Shown here piece by piece: positions 61,540-64,000 of a stretch of 64,000 nucleotides of DNA (positions are counted from its first letter, which is position 1; every line of letters starts with the position of its first letter). The notes under the pieces were generated by a model, which saw nothing but the letters and a program-made list of their open reading frames with translations, made no database searches and had not been told where the DNA came from. Position numbers and translations under genes: made by a program. Source of the stretch: Fasciolopsis buskii (taxonomy: Eukaryota > Platyhelminthes > Trematoda > Plagiorchiida > Fasciolidae); assembly GCA_008360955.1 (NCBI GenBank), contig LUCM01000083.1, positions 244,090-308,089 on the forward strand. Reading direction: 5' to 3'.

Positions 61540-62085
61540 TGCATTTGAAGTTTGGGGGATTGCAGCTGCGCCGTATTGAATCCCGGAGAGCCCCTTTTTG
61601 CATCCTTAGCCTTGATACTGCTTATGGCAGTATCATCGAGCACCGTGGTAATCGCCCCCTGGTGATCACCTTGCTTCTAACGGTCGATGCCAAGAACCTT
61701 CCCCTATGTCGTGGATTGGCGAGTTCCACCAGCTTTGGCCGTGGGTCCCGGCATCCAGAGTTACCGACACCCTGCCATCTTCCGAGGCAGAGAACCTTTT
61801 TGATGGCAACATGTTCCGGTATTTCCACCGTTCGGAGCAGGTTTCCTATGCGATACCTTACCACCCTTTCTCAGACAGCATGCGTTCTAGAACGCGAAAA
61901 TGCTTTGAGCAAATAAAAATTGCTGGTATTGATGGAAGCCCAGTATCCAGACCGGCAACTGTGAACCCACCACAGCCACAGGCAATTGTCAGCTTATGCA
62001 GCTCGATACCACTCATTTTACCGCGACTCCTAAAAAAACGTCTGTATATAACTCGCCCCCGCACGGCTTTGCCGGTAGACTGCAT
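61540..62085 (-). pseudogene. CR1-like LINE ORF1-type segment (broken)
   Basis: Minus-strand text at 61622-61864 includes IKKVLCLGRWQGVG and CRDPRPKLVELANPRHRGRF, which resembles the LINE ORF1 block in which a basic (R)PRPl.V segment precedes a short alpha-helical tail. It lies immediately 5' of the endonuclease in the correct orientation. The frame to 62085 (KMSGIELHKLTIACGCGG) may be its beginning. ORF1 proteins bind the element's RNA. Several stops break it, and the assignment rests mostly on position. Confidence 0.45.
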
Positions 62086-62306
62086 AGATCCCTATTCTGC
62101 CCACGAAACTAAAATGTCTAGCATCAATCGAGACACCGTTTCTCATTCTGGAACCTGAAAAGCTAGCTACCGATAGCGAGCTGGAGATTATACACTCCAC
62201 GCATTACTCCCAGGTGGAATAGTGCTGGCGCTGTCGGCTGAGAAACCAAATTACTAAGTTCCCTCCATATTCCATACTTGGGTTAACCCAGCAATTCTAC
62301 TTGGCC

Positions 62307-62376
62307 GGCAGTGGCCAAGCGGATAAGATCATGGAGTTTGGACGTGGAGGTTGCGGGCTCGAATTCCCCCACCGCC
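62307..62376 (+). repeat. tRNA-derived repeat or tRNA pseudogene
   Basis: The 70 bases start ggcagtg and end caccgcc, giving a 7-bp acceptor stem with one mismatch. Box A (tggccaagcgg, 62312-62322) and box B (gggctcgaattcc, 62355-62367) are in place. The T stem has mismatches and the T loop begins ctcga rather than ttcga, so it is probably a SINE head or tRNA pseudogene. It lies between two divergently oriented LINEs. Confidence 0.55.
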
Positions 62377-63125
62377 AATCAATTTCCCCTCTTGGCAGCT
62401 CTCTGTCCGCCGCAGCCCCCTTCCTGAAAAATGATGTACATTGTTGTTTCACCAATGAAGGAAGTGAAAGACAAAGGATACTGCCTGAACTGCCTGGCTC
62501 CAACCGCATTGATCTTCCTCTGTCTGCTTGCCTTTTAACGAACATCGAAAGATCATTGCGGAGAGAATCTCCGTGCTCGAAGAAGAACGCAGACTGGCAT
62601 AGTGTATTTAAAGCGCCTAGTATTGTCCAAGCTGGTCCTTGACAAATGTTTGCGCTATTGCATAAAATTTGCCGGGAGACCGGCCCAGGGCCTCTATATA
62701 GCATACCTCGACCGTCATACGTGAACTACCATAAACCTCAGTTCATGGGCGCCTCGGGCCAAACACAGGGACTGCATCTCATTCCACTAATGTCTGTTTT
62801 TCTTTTATGCCTGCTTACACAGATATTTTTTCTTTCCTCTCTCTCTCTCTCCTGAAGCACCATCACCCCATTAATCACAAACCGGCCCACTCCTCTTCTG
62901 CCTTCCGCCTTGCTTGTACTTCCAGAACTTTGGGTTACCTCGATACTATTATAGTGAAGAATGTCGTCTGTCTTCTTCGTGCTTCACCTTCATCTTTTCA
63001 TGATGCATCTCGTTCAACGTTCACTGAAAAGAGCTTATTATCATCCGGTTGTCAAACCATTACCATCACTCGTGACTTTTCACGCACCACCTCTCTGCCT
63101 TTGTAATTTCAAGACTCGCAACGTC
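62377..63125. other. DNA between the divergent LINEs, no gene recognised
   Basis: It could contain the SINE body following the tRNA-like head and the 5' part of the plus-strand LINE. A plus-strand CT run lies at about 62.83-62.85 kb. The minus-strand frame at 62297-62704 overlaps the tRNA-like sequence and shows no domain. Confidence 0.4.
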
Positions 63126-63129
63126 TTCG

Positions 63130-64000
63130 CGCAACGTGGCCCTCTCCTGCACGCTAATGAACTGTCGTGCTATCCTAAATGAACTGATATACTTAAAATG
63201 CTTGGATGCGCTCGCCAACATGGATATTATGTTTACCAATGAGTTCTGGTTTAGCAAGGACACACATTACGGTATGAACTCCTTTGTGATATAATATTCT
63301 TTTGGAGTTAGTAAAAACAGCCTCCGCGGGGCCGATGGCCCCGTTTATGTAAAATAGAGCCTGTCAACCTCCTTCCTGATGCATCACACACTTGAACTGA
63401 TCCAAGAATCGTCATGGCTCGCTATGAAGGTGCCGTCCTGTGTTATCCATAAGGCATTTACCTATCGCCTTCCATCTTAGCGGATGCATTTGACTACCTA
63501 GACTCCCTACCATGAACAGCAAAATTATTGCCGGGGACCTCAGTCACCCGGGAGTATGCTGGTCCAGGATTATTGCACCGCCAGACTGAGCATCGTTTAT
63601 CCCTCGCCTACATCACTGGGGACAGCATCTAACATCATCCACCAGCAACATTAAAATATCAGATCTCATGCTTACACACACTGACCACCACACTTCGGTT
63701 TACTTTGGAGGCAGGTCTCCAGGGCGTGACAAAAGGGTAGTTAATGGTAGGATTCAAATCAGTTTCCCTCTCTAATTTCCATAGCCCGCCTCTTCTAGGT
63801 TGCTGACTTGACCGGGGAAGCTTTCTCCCTGACACTGAACCCAAGAGGGCTACAGAAGAACCCTATCAAAATATGGCCAGCTGCATTTCAAAACTGGCGA
63901 TTAACTAACGAAAGAACAGAAGCAAAACTTCGCACCTTTCTTCCTTAAAAGCCAAACATGTTGGGTAACACAGCTGCCTTTTATTGACACTTGACTTTTC
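63130..64000 (+). mobile_element. CR1-like non-LTR retrotransposon relic, endonuclease, running off the window
   Basis: The plus strand reads LMNCRAILNELIYLKCLDAL then ANMDIMFTNEFWFSKDTHYG (63.15-63.28 kb). This is the opening of a LINE endonuclease (NcRsl.nKl..L....DIifvTEtWf), with the catalytic Glu block altered. HTLELIQESSWLAMKVPSCV, then a frame change to KIIAGDLSHPGVCWSRI at about 63.52-63.57 kb, gives the GDFNhPGI.W block. DLMLTHTDHHTSVYFG near 63.70 kb stands where the SDH block is expected. Multiple stops break it. It probably continues past the right edge with its reverse transcriptase. Confidence 0.8.

Larger units (their letters stand above)
57490..61900 (-). mobile_element. CR1-like non-LTR retrotransposon, near full length but broken
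   Basis: Read on the minus strand from about 61.9 kb down to 57.5 kb, the blocks of a CR1-type LINE appear in the correct order. They are an ORF1-like segment, an APE endonuclease (61.29-60.75 kb), a linker with PPWWRSRIKRSARRKCKAF (60.35-60.73 kb), the reverse transcriptase (60.23-59.3 kb), the DLG block (about 59.15 kb) and the C-terminal domain (58.09-57.49 kb). Stops and frameshifts occur in nearly every block. About 0.9 kb of unrelated DNA lies between the DLG block and the C-terminal domain. The element is therefore not autonomous. Its best frame, 298 codons of reverse transcriptase, suggests it is younger than the relics further left. Confidence 0.88.

Noticed and set aside
62297..62704. 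135-codon minus-strand frame
   Set aside because: It overlaps the tRNA-like repeat in antisense, and no protein motif is visible.
1..64000. CRISPR arrays, bacterial operons, rRNA genes or prophage
   Set aside because: No regularly spaced direct repeats, Shine-Dalgarno-led gene strings or rRNA-like conserved blocks were seen; the sequence is eukaryotic in character.

Overview
This window is eukaryotic nuclear DNA, most likely from a parasitic flatworm (trematode-type). I see three grounds for this. First, the only confident host gene is a split nuclear receptor of the E78 (NR1E) type, a family retained in insects and flatworms. Second, its two recognised coding exons are separated by an intron of about 28.7 kb. 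Third, the background is full of decayed non-LTR retrotransposons of RTE-like (SR2-type) and CR1-like kinds, together with tRNA-derived repeat fragments and many microsatellites. There are no operons, ribosome-binding sites, dense ORFs or CRISPR arrays, so most short open frames are chance. The species cannot be fixed from sequence alone, and another invertebrate is not formally excluded.

Layout. 1-17.6 kb: noncoding DNA downstream of the last E78 exon found. It holds microsatellites, an RTE-like relic on the minus strand (about 15.05-15.56 kb), a possible reverse-transcriptase scrap (16.7 kb), a tRNA-like fragment and one weak candidate exon (about 10 kb). 17,574-18,110: E78 exon with the second zinc finger, hinge and start of the ligand-binding domain (minus strand). 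18,111-46,811: one giant intron with RTE-like relics on both strands (31.9 kb plus, 41.2-42.0 kb minus), several copies of an unnamed dispersed repeat and microsatellites. 46,812-47,768: E78 exon with the start codon, A/B domain and first zinc finger. The rest of the ligand-binding domain was not found and probably lies further along the minus strand, beyond the left end or in small exons I missed.

From 48 kb to the right end no host gene is recognised. CR1-like relics lie at 49.25-50.15 kb (plus, reverse transcriptase), 53.27-53.66 kb (plus, probable endonuclease), 57.49-62.1 kb (minus, near full length but frameshifted and interrupted by about 0.9 kb of other DNA) and 63.13 kb to the window end (plus, endonuclease). 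The last two point away from each other and flank a tRNA-like repeat at 62.3 kb.

The biology is therefore one hormone-receptor-family transcription factor stretched over more than 30 kb by repeat-rich introns, next to a retrotransposon graveyard. I found no convincing new multi-gene system. The points most worth checking are the giant intron splitting the DNA-binding domain, the splice acceptor two bases before the E78 ATG, the dispersed repeat family, and the structure of the 57-64 kb retrotransposon cluster.
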